In this document: piece after piece, positions 7,397-15,492 of the stretch
Layout of the letters: the number at the start of each line of letters is the position of its first letter
Position numbering within the stretch: position 1 is the first letter of the stretch
From: Thalassoglobus neptunius
Lineage (GTDB): Bacteria > Planctomycetota > Planctomycetia > Planctomycetales > Planctomycetaceae
Length of the DNA: 33,699 nt
NCBI RefSeq assembly: GCF_007859735.1
Contig: NZ_SIHI01000037.1
Span: forward strand, 1-33,699
Reading direction: 5' to 3'
Program-made: the position numbers and the translations under genes
The notes under the pieces: generated by a model
What the model was told of the DNA's origin: nothing
The model's input: only the letters and a program-made list of their open reading frames with translations
Databases searched by the model: none

Positions 7397-9244
7397 TCAT
7401 TCCGCGGGAGACGCTTTCTTCATCAATGTTCCCATGACTGCGGCAACAACAAATCCACCGAGTGCGATGAATCCGATCGTGGGGTACTTACTTGCGTAAA
7501 TACTATAAAGGCTGCCGAAGGTTGCGAGTCCCGCAGCGATGAGCATTAAGACATTCCACCGAATTCTGGCCAATCCTTTCGGAATATCTTCTCCAAGCAG
7601 ACTTCGTGAGTTCATCATGAAGAAGAAGGTCCAATAGGCAATCGGCAGGAGCACCATTCCGAACATTGACGTTGGAACGACAAGCCACACGGCTGCTTTA
7701 CTCCAGAAGAATGGTCCCAGCGAGCCGACAAGCCCAGCTGCGAGTGCACCAAACCGGAATGTCCAGCCTTTCGGCTCGACACCAAAAATCTCACAAATCG
7801 CGAACCCATTGATCAGCATCAGAATAATGATCGTTGATATCGCCATGCCCAACACTCCGATCCCAAAGACCTTCTGAGCTGTCGTGGCTCCAACCAGTCC
7901 TTCCAGAGAATTGGCGAGATTAAAGGCATCCCGATTGACCAGTGCCGCTGCCATTTGAAGATCGGCGGTTGGCAGTTCCGCTCGAAGTTCGTCGAGGCGC
8001 TTGTTGATCTCAGCCTTTCGTTCGTCGTTTGTTGATTCTGCGGAAAGCTCTTTGAGCAGAGTTTTCACCTCGTCAGCATGTTCCCCTTGAGCCAGTCGCT
8101 GATCAAGAATGCCATTGAAGCCGCCCACAAGATTCGGCGCCGGAGCGGGTGCATCTTCAGTCGGACGATAGAGTTCAACCAGCCCACTCTCAGGTTTCGC
8201 ATGAAACTGACTGGCCGATGCGATGACGACACAACCAGTGGCCAGCATAAACGGAATGAGAAGCCCCGTACTCAAATCGAAGATTGCGAGCCCCCGAAAA
8301 TCGTGATCCCACCCGCGCTGAAGCATTGAATAAGGAAGAAGGAATGTCATGTTGATCCCGACTGCCGTCGCAGCTGCGGTGATCATGACTTGCTGCTGAT
8401 TGCTGACGATTCGATTCGTCCAGAACTCGCGGAACTCTCCCGTCGCTGCGAGCATTGATTCAAAGCCAGGACTCGGTTGACTGAGCATTTTCACGTCCGG
8501 AACGAATCCAGAGAGAATGGTTCCCCAATCAAGAAGTCCTTCCAGTGACATCTTGATGACCACTCCGAAGAAACTGAGGACCACCACACCGACCAGACAC
8601 TTCAGAAGAACTTCGAACAGCCGAATCCCCCATCCGCCTGAACCGTAAAACAGAACGACGATCGAAGCACTGACAAACAGAAAAGTCGCACAATACAGGT
8701 TGTTAGACAACTTTTCCCGATTGGTGATTGCTTCCACTTCTTTGGCATCGGTCGTTCCAGCATCGGAAATCTTGGCGTCGATTGCTTCTTTGCCCAGAAC
8801 ATGAGGCATCAGATTCTGCTGAATCGCTGCCGTTCCCAAAGTGTATTGCGGCATACACCAGACAAAGTTGGCCATCACTGTTGCGAGAATCCACCCCCAT
8901 CCCAACACAGGACTGACGTGTTGATTGATCGATCGAAACGGCTTCTCTCCGGTGGACAGCGCAACGTAGCCAATCGCGCTCAGCATGATAATTCCGAGCG
9001 CCATCGCCAGCGGCTGAAGCCACATCAGGCTGTATCCGGCAAGGACGCCGAGATACAAACTTCCTCCCAGTGAACCACCACCAAGCGTGATCGCACTCTG
9101 CAGCCAACCGGGGCCGGAAAGCTTTGTAAAAGCCCAAAACAGAGGGCCAGTCCCCCTGGTTCGAGCCTCATTAATCATGGCCCGATCTTTTTCAACCTGA
9201 GGGACGCTATTGTCTGAGCCATCAACTGGAGCGGGATTCGTCAT
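7397..9244 (-). CDS. Nramp-like transporter with altered metal-site motifs
   Basis: A 615-residue multi-pass protein related to the Nramp (natural-resistance-associated macrophage protein) family. Residues 44-58 read G-P-G-W-L-Q-S-A-I-T-L-G-G-G-S where classical Nramps have D-P-G-N in helix 1. Residues 297-310 read G-I-N-M-T-F-L-L-P-Y-S-M-L-Q where the helix-6 M-P-H motif would be expected. The metal-binding Asp, Asn and His are therefore not visible, and the substrate may not be Mn2+ or Fe2+. Residues about 346-450 are a long hydrophilic, partly coiled-coil insert. The frame extends to 9352, but those 36 residues look non-coding, so the ATG at 9244 is used. It heads the row of three transporter genes. 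Confidence 0.72.
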   Translation of the reverse strand: MTNPAPVDGSDNSVPQVEKDRAMINEARTRGTGPLFWAFTKLSGPGWLQSAITLGGGSLGGSLYLGVLAGYSLMWLQPLAMALGIIMLSAIGYVALSTGEKPFRSINQHVSPVLGWGWILATVMANFVWCMPQYTLGTAAIQQNLMPHVLGKEAIDAKISDAGTTDAKEVEAITNREKLSNNLYCATFLFVSASIVVLFYGSGGWGIRLFEVLLKCLVGVVVLSFFGVVIKMSLEGLLDWGTILSGFVPDVKMLSQPSPGFESMLAATGEFREFWTNRIVSNQQQVMITAAATAVGINMTFLLPYSMLQRGWDHDFRGLAIFDLSTGLLIPFMLATGCVVIASASQFHAKPESGLVELYRPTEDAPAPAPNLVGGFNGILDQRLAQGEHADEVKTLLKELSAESTNDERKAEINKRLDELRAELPTADLQMAAALVNRDAFNLANSLEGLVGATTAQKVFGIGVLGMAISTIIILMLINGFAICEIFGVEPKGWTFRFGALAAGLVGSLGPFFWSKAAVWLVVPTSMFGMVLLPIAYWTFFFMMNSRSLLGEDIPKGLARIRWNVLMLIAAGLATFGSLYSIYASKYPTIGFIALGGFVVAAVMGTLMKKASPAE

Positions 9245-9468
9245 GAATCGTGTCTCGTCATCAAAGACAGGAAGGAAGGCAGATCGATTGATCAAAAGAC
9301 ACCGATCTACAGAGCGAACGGTCAACGTATCGGGCATTTCGACTGGACGCAAGCAATCGCGAAATCGGACTCACCGAAAAAGACGAATCTGTCCCCGGAA
9401 AGACGACTGACGTACATGGTGTTGTCTGAGCGATGACTGACGCTTGAAAAACCGCCAATGGCGAAACC

Positions 9469-9786
9469 TCAGGGAGCGCCATCGATCTTCAACATATCCC
9501 GCGTCGCATGGCAGGCAGGACTGTTCAACTCGAAGTTGCGACAAGCTTGAGGGCGGTATTCATAATGACGGCAAACCTTGCGGTCGACATCGAACCACAT
9601 ACAGAAATCCGGCGGAAGATAGAGCCGAAGGTCCCAGACTGCCAGAACTTCCTGCAAGAGATCGTCCGGAACGTCCTTCTTCACCGCCTCGTGAATCCCA
9701 TCCTGCATGACAAATGGAGGAACAGGCACGACAGAACAACAGGCTCCGCAGTCATCACAACTCTCGACAATCGGCAGTTCAGACAT
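9469..9786 (-). CDS. YkgJ-family cysteine cluster protein
   Basis: A 105-residue protein with eight cysteines: C10, C13, C16 and C17 in a C-x2-C-G-A-C-C motif, then C62, C72, C82 and C92. This is the pattern of the YkgJ/UPF0153 family, thought to bind a metal (zinc or iron-sulfur); its biochemical role is not established. R-H-Y-E-Y-R-P-Q-A-C is also typical, as it matches the family's Y-x-x-R-P-x-x-C core. The ATG at 9786 is chosen over an in-frame TTG at 9792. It reads in the same direction as the transporter genes, 224 bases upstream of the Nramp-like start, so a functional link is possible but not shown. Confidence 0.85.
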   Translation of the reverse strand: MSELPIVESCDDCGACCSVVPVPPFVMQDGIHEAVKKDVPDDLLQEVLAVWDLRLYLPPDFCMWFDVDRKVCRHYEYRPQACRNFELNSPACHATRDMLKIDGAP

Positions 9787-9916
9787 CGACAAAAGATAAA
9801 TCCACTTCTCTCAGCTACCTCATTCAACCATCGACGTCACCGGACACGTTCCTGCGAATTCCCAAAAACGACCGGCTCGCAGGGACGTCAATTTTCGTTC
9901 AGAATAGAGAGTCCTC

Positions 9917-10123
9917 ATGAGGATTCAAATCGTGCAGACAGCCGACGAAGAATCTTGGTCTCGATTGGAGGTCATTTTGGGACCGGGGCGAGGATGTGTC
10001 GAAAGTCCGGTCTTCGAAGTTTCTCAAACCCGAAGCAGTGGCAGTCTGTTCGAATGGTCACTACTCTTCATGGAACAACTCGAACGATCGGAATGGTTCT
10101 TAGTCTCTCATGCTCGCGATTGA
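9917..10123 (+). CDS. Possible small protein upstream of the ABC gene
   Basis: An open frame of 68 codons beginning [14 protein letters not shown] and ending S-H-A-R-D, overlapping the start of the ABC ATPase gene by 14 bases, the kind of overlap seen in translationally coupled operons. No family is recognised, there is no membrane segment, and a GAGAGT stretch upstream of the ATG is only a weak ribosome binding site. It could equally be a chance frame in the 323-base region between the divergent YkgJ and ABC genes, which must also hold the promoters for both. Confidence 0.3.
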   Translation: MRIQIVQTADEESWSRLEVILGPGRGCVESPVFEVSQTRSSGSLFEWSLLFMEQLERSEWFLVSHARD

Positions 10124-11132
10124 AGCAAACAATCTTTCTAAAACTTACCGCGTGTACCAAAAACACGAGGGAATTCTCGCCTCACTTCGAGGACTCTTCC
10201 ACAGAGAATACAAAACCGTTCGCGCTGTTCGGGACGTCAGTTTTCAAATTGAAACCGGCGAAATGATTGCATTTCTCGGACCGAACGGGGCAGGAAAAAC
10301 GACCACTCTGAAGCTGCTGTCCGGGCTGATCGTTCCTACATCCGGCGACGCACAGGTTTTGGGATTTACGCCGTGGGAACGCTCCAACACGTTTCGTCGT
10401 CGTTTTTCCCTCGTCATGGGACAAAAGAACCAACTCTGGTGGGATTTACCTGCTCAGGAATCCTTTCAGCTACACAAAGAAATTTACCGCATCGATCCGT
10501 CCGCTTTTCAGAACCGACTCTCTGAATTGACCGAACTTCTCGAAGTCCAGGATCTCGTCGGCCAGCCAGTCCGGGAACTTTCGCTTGGAGAGCGGATGCG
10601 AATGGAATTGATCGCCGCCCTGCTCCACAGCCCGGAAGTCCTCCTTCTCGACGAACCGACAATTGGCCTCGATGTGGTCTCGCAACGCAAAGTCCAGGAA
10701 TTTCTCCGCTATTATCAGGCCGAACAGAAGATCACGGTCATCCTCACCAGCCATTACATGAAGGATGTCGAAGCCCTCTGTTCGCGGGCTGTGATCATCA
10801 ACGACGGAGAAATCAAACACGACGGATCATTGGCCGGGATCATCGATCAGTTCAGCAAACACAAAATCATCCAGTTGCAATTTGCAGCTGGACAAGCCGC
10901 GTCGGACCTTGCGAGATTCGGAACTGTCCTCGAGCAAAATGGACCGCGAGTTCGAATTGAAGTCGACCGCCAGCGTGTCCCGACGGTCCTTTCAACTCTA
11001 CTAACGGAATATCGAATCGAAGATGTCGGCGTCCAGGACCGACCGCTCGAGGAAGTCATCGCCGAAGTCTTCTCAGCCACCGATGCGAACGCTTCCGTTG
11101 GAGTCAGTCAAACCAGAGATCAAATGCCCTGA
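10110..11132 (+). CDS. ABC-2-type transporter ATP-binding protein
   Basis: A 340-residue ATPase with Walker [10 protein letters not shown] (57-65), a Q-loop region [12 protein letters not shown] (103-114), signature L-S-L-G-E (157-161), Walker B L-L-L-D-E-P (178-183) and an H-loop T-S-H. The Q-L-W-W-D-L-P segment is typical of the ABC-2 branch annotated as daunorubicin- or viologen-exporter-like. Such ATPases normally sit with two six-helix permeases, but none is present here: the next gene starts about 20 bases downstream and codes for a membrane M48 protease. The C-terminal 100 residues form the usual accessory domain. It either pairs with permeases encoded elsewhere or works with its neighbour. 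Confidence 0.92.
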   Translation: MLAIEANNLSKTYRVYQKHEGILASLRGLFHREYKTVRAVRDVSFQIETGEMIAFLGPNGAGKTTTLKLLSGLIVPTSGDAQVLGFTPWERSNTFRRRFSLVMGQKNQLWWDLPAQESFQLHKEIYRIDPSAFQNRLSELTELLEVQDLVGQPVRELSLGERMRMELIAALLHSPEVLLLDEPTIGLDVVSQRKVQEFLRYYQAEQKITVILTSHYMKDVEALCSRAVIINDGEIKHDGSLAGIIDQFSKHKIIQLQFAAGQAASDLARFGTVLEQNGPRVRIEVDRQRVPTVLSTLLTEYRIEDVGVQDRPLEEVIAEVFSATDANASVGVSQTRDQMP

Positions 11133-11151
11133 TGTGATGACAGCGAGTCTC

Positions 11152-13767
11152 ATGATGAAAATCCTACCAAATGCGTTCAGAGTCCTCCGTCACCGACGAC
11201 TCTCTGCTGTAGCGGTTTTCATCTCATTTTTTCTGGTCACATCGAGTTGCCTGATCGCAGATGATTTTGATGACCCAGCTTGGGAAGTTTTGAGTGACGC
11301 TGCACAATTGCAGGAAGATGGAGAGCCCGAGCAATCAATTTCCCTGCTTGAATCGCTGCTCTCAACTCCGAATCTTGACCCTTCGATCGAACGGTCAACA
11401 CGCTACTACTTGGTGACACTCTATTCGTCGACGGGAGATGATTCGCGTGCCCTGAAACAGATCGACCGACTTCTCAAACACGAAGAAGATACCGGGGTCA
11501 AGGTGTGGCTCCTTTTGGAGCAGGCGAAGTGTTACGAAAATCGTGGGGAGTTCGAACTCGCCGATCGGGCACGTGAACAAGTCGGCAAAATTCAGGATGG
11601 CTCAGCGCTGACAATTCAATTACTCCCCGAAACGAACTTCTTGTCGTTTCTCGGCGCAGGGACAATGGAATCGTGGGTTGAAGACCAGATGGAGAACAGG
11701 CTCACCTTCGGCCTCGCCCTCATGGGCGCATGCGTGCTCTGGTTCGCCGCTGTGTTCGGACTCAACACCTGGATTGGAAACCGGCAGCGGATCGAAGGCA
11801 AGGGCACCTGGAGAGAACTCCTCATTGCCGCATTCGGACTCGCTATTCTCCAAGTCTTGCCGTTTCTGGTGGGAATGGGGATTTTCTGGCAGTTCGGGAA
11901 TGACATCAACTACCTGCGCGTACTCGGAACGACAGTCGTGTCGTCGATTCTGGCTGTCTTATGGTCGTCGCTATACCTTTTGCCTCCGACTCGATGGGTT
12001 GGATCCACGGAGGCGATGCCGATCATCGAAGACGCCGAATTTCAGCAGAGACTTAAAGAAATCAGTACCGATATGGAGATCGAAGCCCCGATCGCCCGTC
12101 TGATTCCGACACCGAACGGGAACCTCGCGTTTCAAGGGTTTGCAGGAGGGTTGCCGAAACCGTCACTCACGATCAGCGACGGAATTCTGATGCGTTTGTC
12201 AGGCGAAGAGAGAGACGCAATTGTTGCTCATGAACTCGGTCACATCGCCAGTGGCTCGCTTTGGTATTACCCCGCGACCGTTTGCTTGTGCTGGGCTCTC
12301 GCCGTGATCTCATCGACCTGGTGGGGATTTCTTTCGGCAATGCTTTTCATGATGGCGGTCTACATGGGCCTTGGAAGAGTCATCAGTCGCTACTTCGAAT
12401 TCGACAGCGATCGCCGGGCTGCAAAAATCGTAGGGCCGGAAGCATCTATTTCCGCGCTCGACAAAATTCATCACGGATCGATGTTGAGAAACACGGGCTG
12501 GGCCTCGTTCCTCGCCTATTCAATGGCCACACATCCTTCACACGAAGAACGCCTGCAAGCGATCTCGAATGAAACGGAACTGGATGACCACCCGACTGTT
12601 TCATGGTCCGAACGGACAGCGAGGCTTCGACGAAACGGAGCCCGGATTGCATTCGCTTGTTGGATCGCTGTGATGGTGATCGTCACCATGCTCCCCCTGA
12701 CTGGGATTGGCAGCATTGTGCGTGCAATGGTTCTCCTCGCCGTCGTGCTGACACCGATCATGACGCTGAATCTCGCCCTCCGTAAAGATGTCAAAGCGGA
12801 ACACCGTCGAAAGCAGAATGTCCCCGGTCGGAAAGGGAAGTGGTCGGCTATTCAGCTGATTCTCATCTGCGCTCTGGGAGTTGGCGGCTTGATGCTCTTT
12901 CAAGAATCCTCTGACGATTTCAGTATCAGCCCGAACCTCATCATCTGTGCGATCGTCTTGTACTTCGGCTACCTGGCTTTCGCCACATGGAAAGGAAAGC
13001 GTTCGACCGCATCGAAAATTCGATTGGCAATGCACCAACGTCGCTGGGACGATGCCATCGCACTTGGGGAAAAATCCTCGAAAGCGATTCGTGATGATGC
13101 CGCGCTCCGGCACGACCTGATCCTCGCTCGCTGGATGTCCGGGGGGAAGGAAGAATCCATCTCAGAAATGTCAGAGCTTCGTTCCCAATTTCCCAAGTTT
13201 AAACATCCCTGGGTTACGCAATCGATGATGTATCTCGATCGCGGAGAATTCGACCGAGCATTGGAACTCCTCGATGAAGTTCGTGACGACCTGCGGAAAG
13301 ATGTCTCACCGAAAGCAATTGCCGCGAGGTGTTATCGACTTCAAGGCAAGATTGAGCTGGTTGACAAAGCTGCCCGCCAGATTGAGCAATTGATGCCCGA
13401 TTCGCCGTCGGTCTTCGCGCTCGACTGTGCCGTTGCAATTGATCGCGATGCCCCCGAACTCGCGAGAGAGAAATGGAAGGAAGCCAATCGACTGGCCCCC
13501 GGAGACGCGTTCTTAACGCTGCTTCAAGCGGAACTCGAATACCGATTCGGCGATCCGAAACTCGCCGCGGAAACTCTGGTCGAGGCGAAGAAACGGATCA
13601 ATGCAGCGACGTACTCATTCCTCTCCGCCGAAACCCAGCACGTCGAAAAAATCGCTAAAGAGGTCGAAGAGAAACCTTCAACCTCTTTGGCTGATCCTGA
13701 AGAATCTGGAGAAGTCCTCACCTCGGATTCTGCGAACTGGTATGACGAGTCGCAGGAATCCGAATAA
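11152..13767 (+). CDS. Membrane M48-family metallopeptidase with TPR-like ends
   Basis: An 871-residue protein. The first 36 residues form a signal/anchor sequence, followed by TPR-like helices, three hydrophobic helices, the M48 catalytic core, further membrane helices and a C-terminal TPR-like tail (repeats such as W-V-T-Q-S-M-M-Y-L-D-R-G-E-F-D-R-A). The zinc site is visible: H-E-L-G-H (12229-12243, residues 360-364) and the third ligand in F-E-F-D-S-D-R-R (E at 12397-12399, E-x-x-x-D). It is thus probably an active HtpX/Ste24-like protease acting on membrane or exported proteins. The frame is open to 11023, but the extra residues overlap the ABC gene; the paired ATGs at 11152 and 11155 precede a good signal sequence, and 11137 is also possible. 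Probably co-transcribed with the ABC ATPase. Confidence 0.9.
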   Translation: MMKILPNAFRVLRHRRLSAVAVFISFFLVTSSCLIADDFDDPAWEVLSDAAQLQEDGEPEQSISLLESLLSTPNLDPSIERSTRYYLVTLYSSTGDDSRALKQIDRLLKHEEDTGVKVWLLLEQAKCYENRGEFELADRAREQVGKIQDGSALTIQLLPETNFLSFLGAGTMESWVEDQMENRLTFGLALMGACVLWFAAVFGLNTWIGNRQRIEGKGTWRELLIAAFGLAILQVLPFLVGMGIFWQFGNDINYLRVLGTTVVSSILAVLWSSLYLLPPTRWVGSTEAMPIIEDAEFQQRLKEISTDMEIEAPIARLIPTPNGNLAFQGFAGGLPKPSLTISDGILMRLSGEERDAIVAHELGHIASGSLWYYPATVCLCWALAVISSTWWGFLSAMLFMMAVYMGLGRVISRYFEFDSDRRAAKIVGPEASISALDKIHHGSMLRNTGWASFLAYSMATHPSHEERLQAISNETELDDHPTVSWSERTARLRRNGARIAFACWIAVMVIVTMLPLTGIGSIVRAMVLLAVVLTPIMTLNLALRKDVKAEHRRKQNVPGRKGKWSAIQLILICALGVGGLMLFQESSDDFSISPNLIICAIVLYFGYLAFATWKGKRSTASKIRLAMHQRRWDDAIALGEKSSKAIRDDAALRHDLILARWMSGGKEESISEMSELRSQFPKFKHPWVTQSMMYLDRGEFDRALELLDEVRDDLRKDVSPKAIAARCYRLQGKIELVDKAARQIEQLMPDSPSVFALDCAVAIDRDAPELAREKWKEANRLAPGDAFLTLLQAELEYRFGDPKLAAETLVEAKKRINAATYSFLSAETQHVEKIAKEVEEKPSTSLADPEESGEVLTSDSANWYDESQESE

Positions 13768-13782
13768 GGCTTTTGCTCTGAT

Positions 13783-14970
13783 TTAGGCACTCAACGTCGC
13801 GACGACTTTCTGGGCTGCGTCCGTCAAATCAGTCGCAGTGATGATTTTCTTCCCGGAATCGGCAAGCATCTTTCGAGCGACTTCCACGTTCGTCCCTTCA
13901 AGCCGAACGACAAGCGGGACAGTGATTCCAATTTTGTCGTACGCGGCAAGAAGTGCTTCGACAATTGTGTCGCACTTCATGATTCCGCCGAAGATATTCA
14001 CGAGAACAGCCTTCACGTTCTCGTCCGACAGAATGATGCGGAAGGCTTCAGTCACTTGATCGACGTTCGCTCCGCCACCGACATCCAGAAAGTTGGCGGG
14101 CTCTCCGCCGTGAAGCTTAATGAGGTCCATCGTGCTCATCGCGAGCCCTGCCCCATTGACCAGACAGCCAATGTTGCCTTCCAGCTTCACATAGCTCAGT
14201 CCGGCGTCTTGAGCTTTGACTTCATTCGGCTCTTCTTCGCTCAAATCACGCAACTCATCGAAGTTCTTGTGACGGAACATCGCGTTGTCGTCGAACGACA
14301 CTTTCGCGTCCAACGCCAGAAGGTCTCCGCTTCCAGTGACAACGAGCGGATTAATTTCGACCATGCTGCAATCGTTGTCTGCAAAGAACTTGCAGAGTTT
14401 CGGGAAGAACGACATTGCCGACTTCTGAGCCGCTTTGTCGAGTTCGAGAGCGTAGGCGAGTTTCCGGACCTGAAACGCCTGCAATCCTTCTCCAGGATCG
14501 TATTCGATGCGAATAATCTTCTCCGGATGCTCTTCAGCCAACTCTTCGATCGCCATTCCACCTTCTGCTGAGGCAATGATGCAAGGCAATCCGGATTCGC
14601 GATCGACGACGATCCCAAAGTACAGCTCCCGGGCGATGTCGAGCCCCTGTTCAACGTACAGGGTGCTGACCTGCTTTCCTTCTTCTCCTGTCTGGATCGT
14701 CACGAGTGTCGATCCGAGCATTCGTTCCGCGTTGGCAATCGCTTCTTCCCGCGATTTGACCAACACCACACCAGCTTGCTCGGGATGTTCTTTGAATCGT
14801 CCCTTTCCGCGTCCCCCCGCATGAATTTGCGATTTCACAACAGCGACAGGAGTGCCCAGTTCATCGAACGCTTTTCCTGCATCCTGTGGCGATGTGACCA
14901 CCACTCCTTGAGGAACCGGAACATTGGCGGTTGCAAAAAGCTGTTTGGCCTGGAACTCGTGAATCTTCAT
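13783..14970 (-). CDS. sucC: Succinyl-CoA synthetase beta subunit
   Basis: Catalyses, with the alpha subunit SucD, succinyl-CoA + ADP (or GDP) + Pi to succinate + CoA + ATP (GTP) in the citric acid cycle. The 395-residue length is standard. The N terminus [12 protein letters not shown] and the ATP-grasp segment [13 protein letters not shown] are clear, as are E-I-N-P-L-V-V in the metal-binding region and [11 protein letters not shown] in the ligase domain. The ATG is preceded by AAAGGA. sucD is not beside it in this window: the downstream neighbour is the convergent M48 gene, whose stop lies only 15 bases from the sucC stop. Confidence 0.97.
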   Translation of the reverse strand: MKIHEFQAKQLFATANVPVPQGVVVTSPQDAGKAFDELGTPVAVVKSQIHAGGRGKGRFKEHPEQAGVVLVKSREEAIANAERMLGSTLVTIQTGEEGKQVSTLYVEQGLDIARELYFGIVVDRESGLPCIIASAEGGMAIEELAEEHPEKIIRIEYDPGEGLQAFQVRKLAYALELDKAAQKSAMSFFPKLCKFFADNDCSMVEINPLVVTGSGDLLALDAKVSFDDNAMFRHKNFDELRDLSEEEPNEVKAQDAGLSYVKLEGNIGCLVNGAGLAMSTMDLIKLHGGEPANFLDVGGGANVDQVTEAFRIILSDENVKAVLVNIFGGIMKCDTIVEALLAAYDKIGITVPLVVRLEGTNVEVARKMLADSGKKIITATDLTDAAQKVVATLSA

Positions 14971-15492
14971 GGTTTCAATTTCCTTTACGCAGCCGAATCG
15001 TGCCGGTCCTGAAGTTGCCTCTGATTCGATGAAGACTTCAAAACAATATGACTTGAGGTGTTCGAATCGCCTCCAGTGTCTTCCCGAAAGAGGATTCCTG
15101 AACTCTCACGGACAAACATTGGAACGCCAGATCAAATCGTTCAGGCGAGTGCACAGAAAAGAGCAAACAGCTCTCGTCGACCCGTTTCTTCAGATCTTCC
15201 ATACACGCGCAGGCTGAGCGATCATCTGCGGTTGCGGATCATAGCGGACGAAATTCTACTCTGCCAGCAGTCTCACGCAGGCGACTCAGCGAAAACAGCT
15301 GGATTCATGAATTCGATCGTTCATTCCGAAGCAATCTTTACTCATTGGCCGCTGTCCGGGTACCAACCCCGAATCGGAAGCAATCGGACCTTCTCTCATT
15401 CTGGACCGATTGCTACCATCGATAGAGAACCGTTGTAGACTCAATTATCCCCTCAACGCGTTAACTGAGGGCAAAAACTTCCGGGGAAAGTT
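14971..15492. promoter_or_regulatory. Divergent intergenic region with two inverted repeats
   Basis: These 522 bases separate sucC (minus) from the giant-protein operon (plus) and hold no convincing gene. An inverted repeat at 15379-15414 pairs AGCAATCGG with CCGATTGCT (nine bases) and, past an A/A mismatch, CC with GG around a 12-base loop. A second at 15450-15471 pairs CCCTCA with TGAGGG around a loop containing the palindrome AACGCGTT. The second ends 21 bases before the GTG start, so it may be in the leader RNA or act as an operator. No clear -35/-10 pair was identified. Confidence 0.4.

Noticed and set aside
9245-9352. N-terminal extension of the Nramp-like protein.
   Set aside because: The 36 extra residues are uncharacteristic and lie in the gap before the gene; the ATG at 9244 is a better start.
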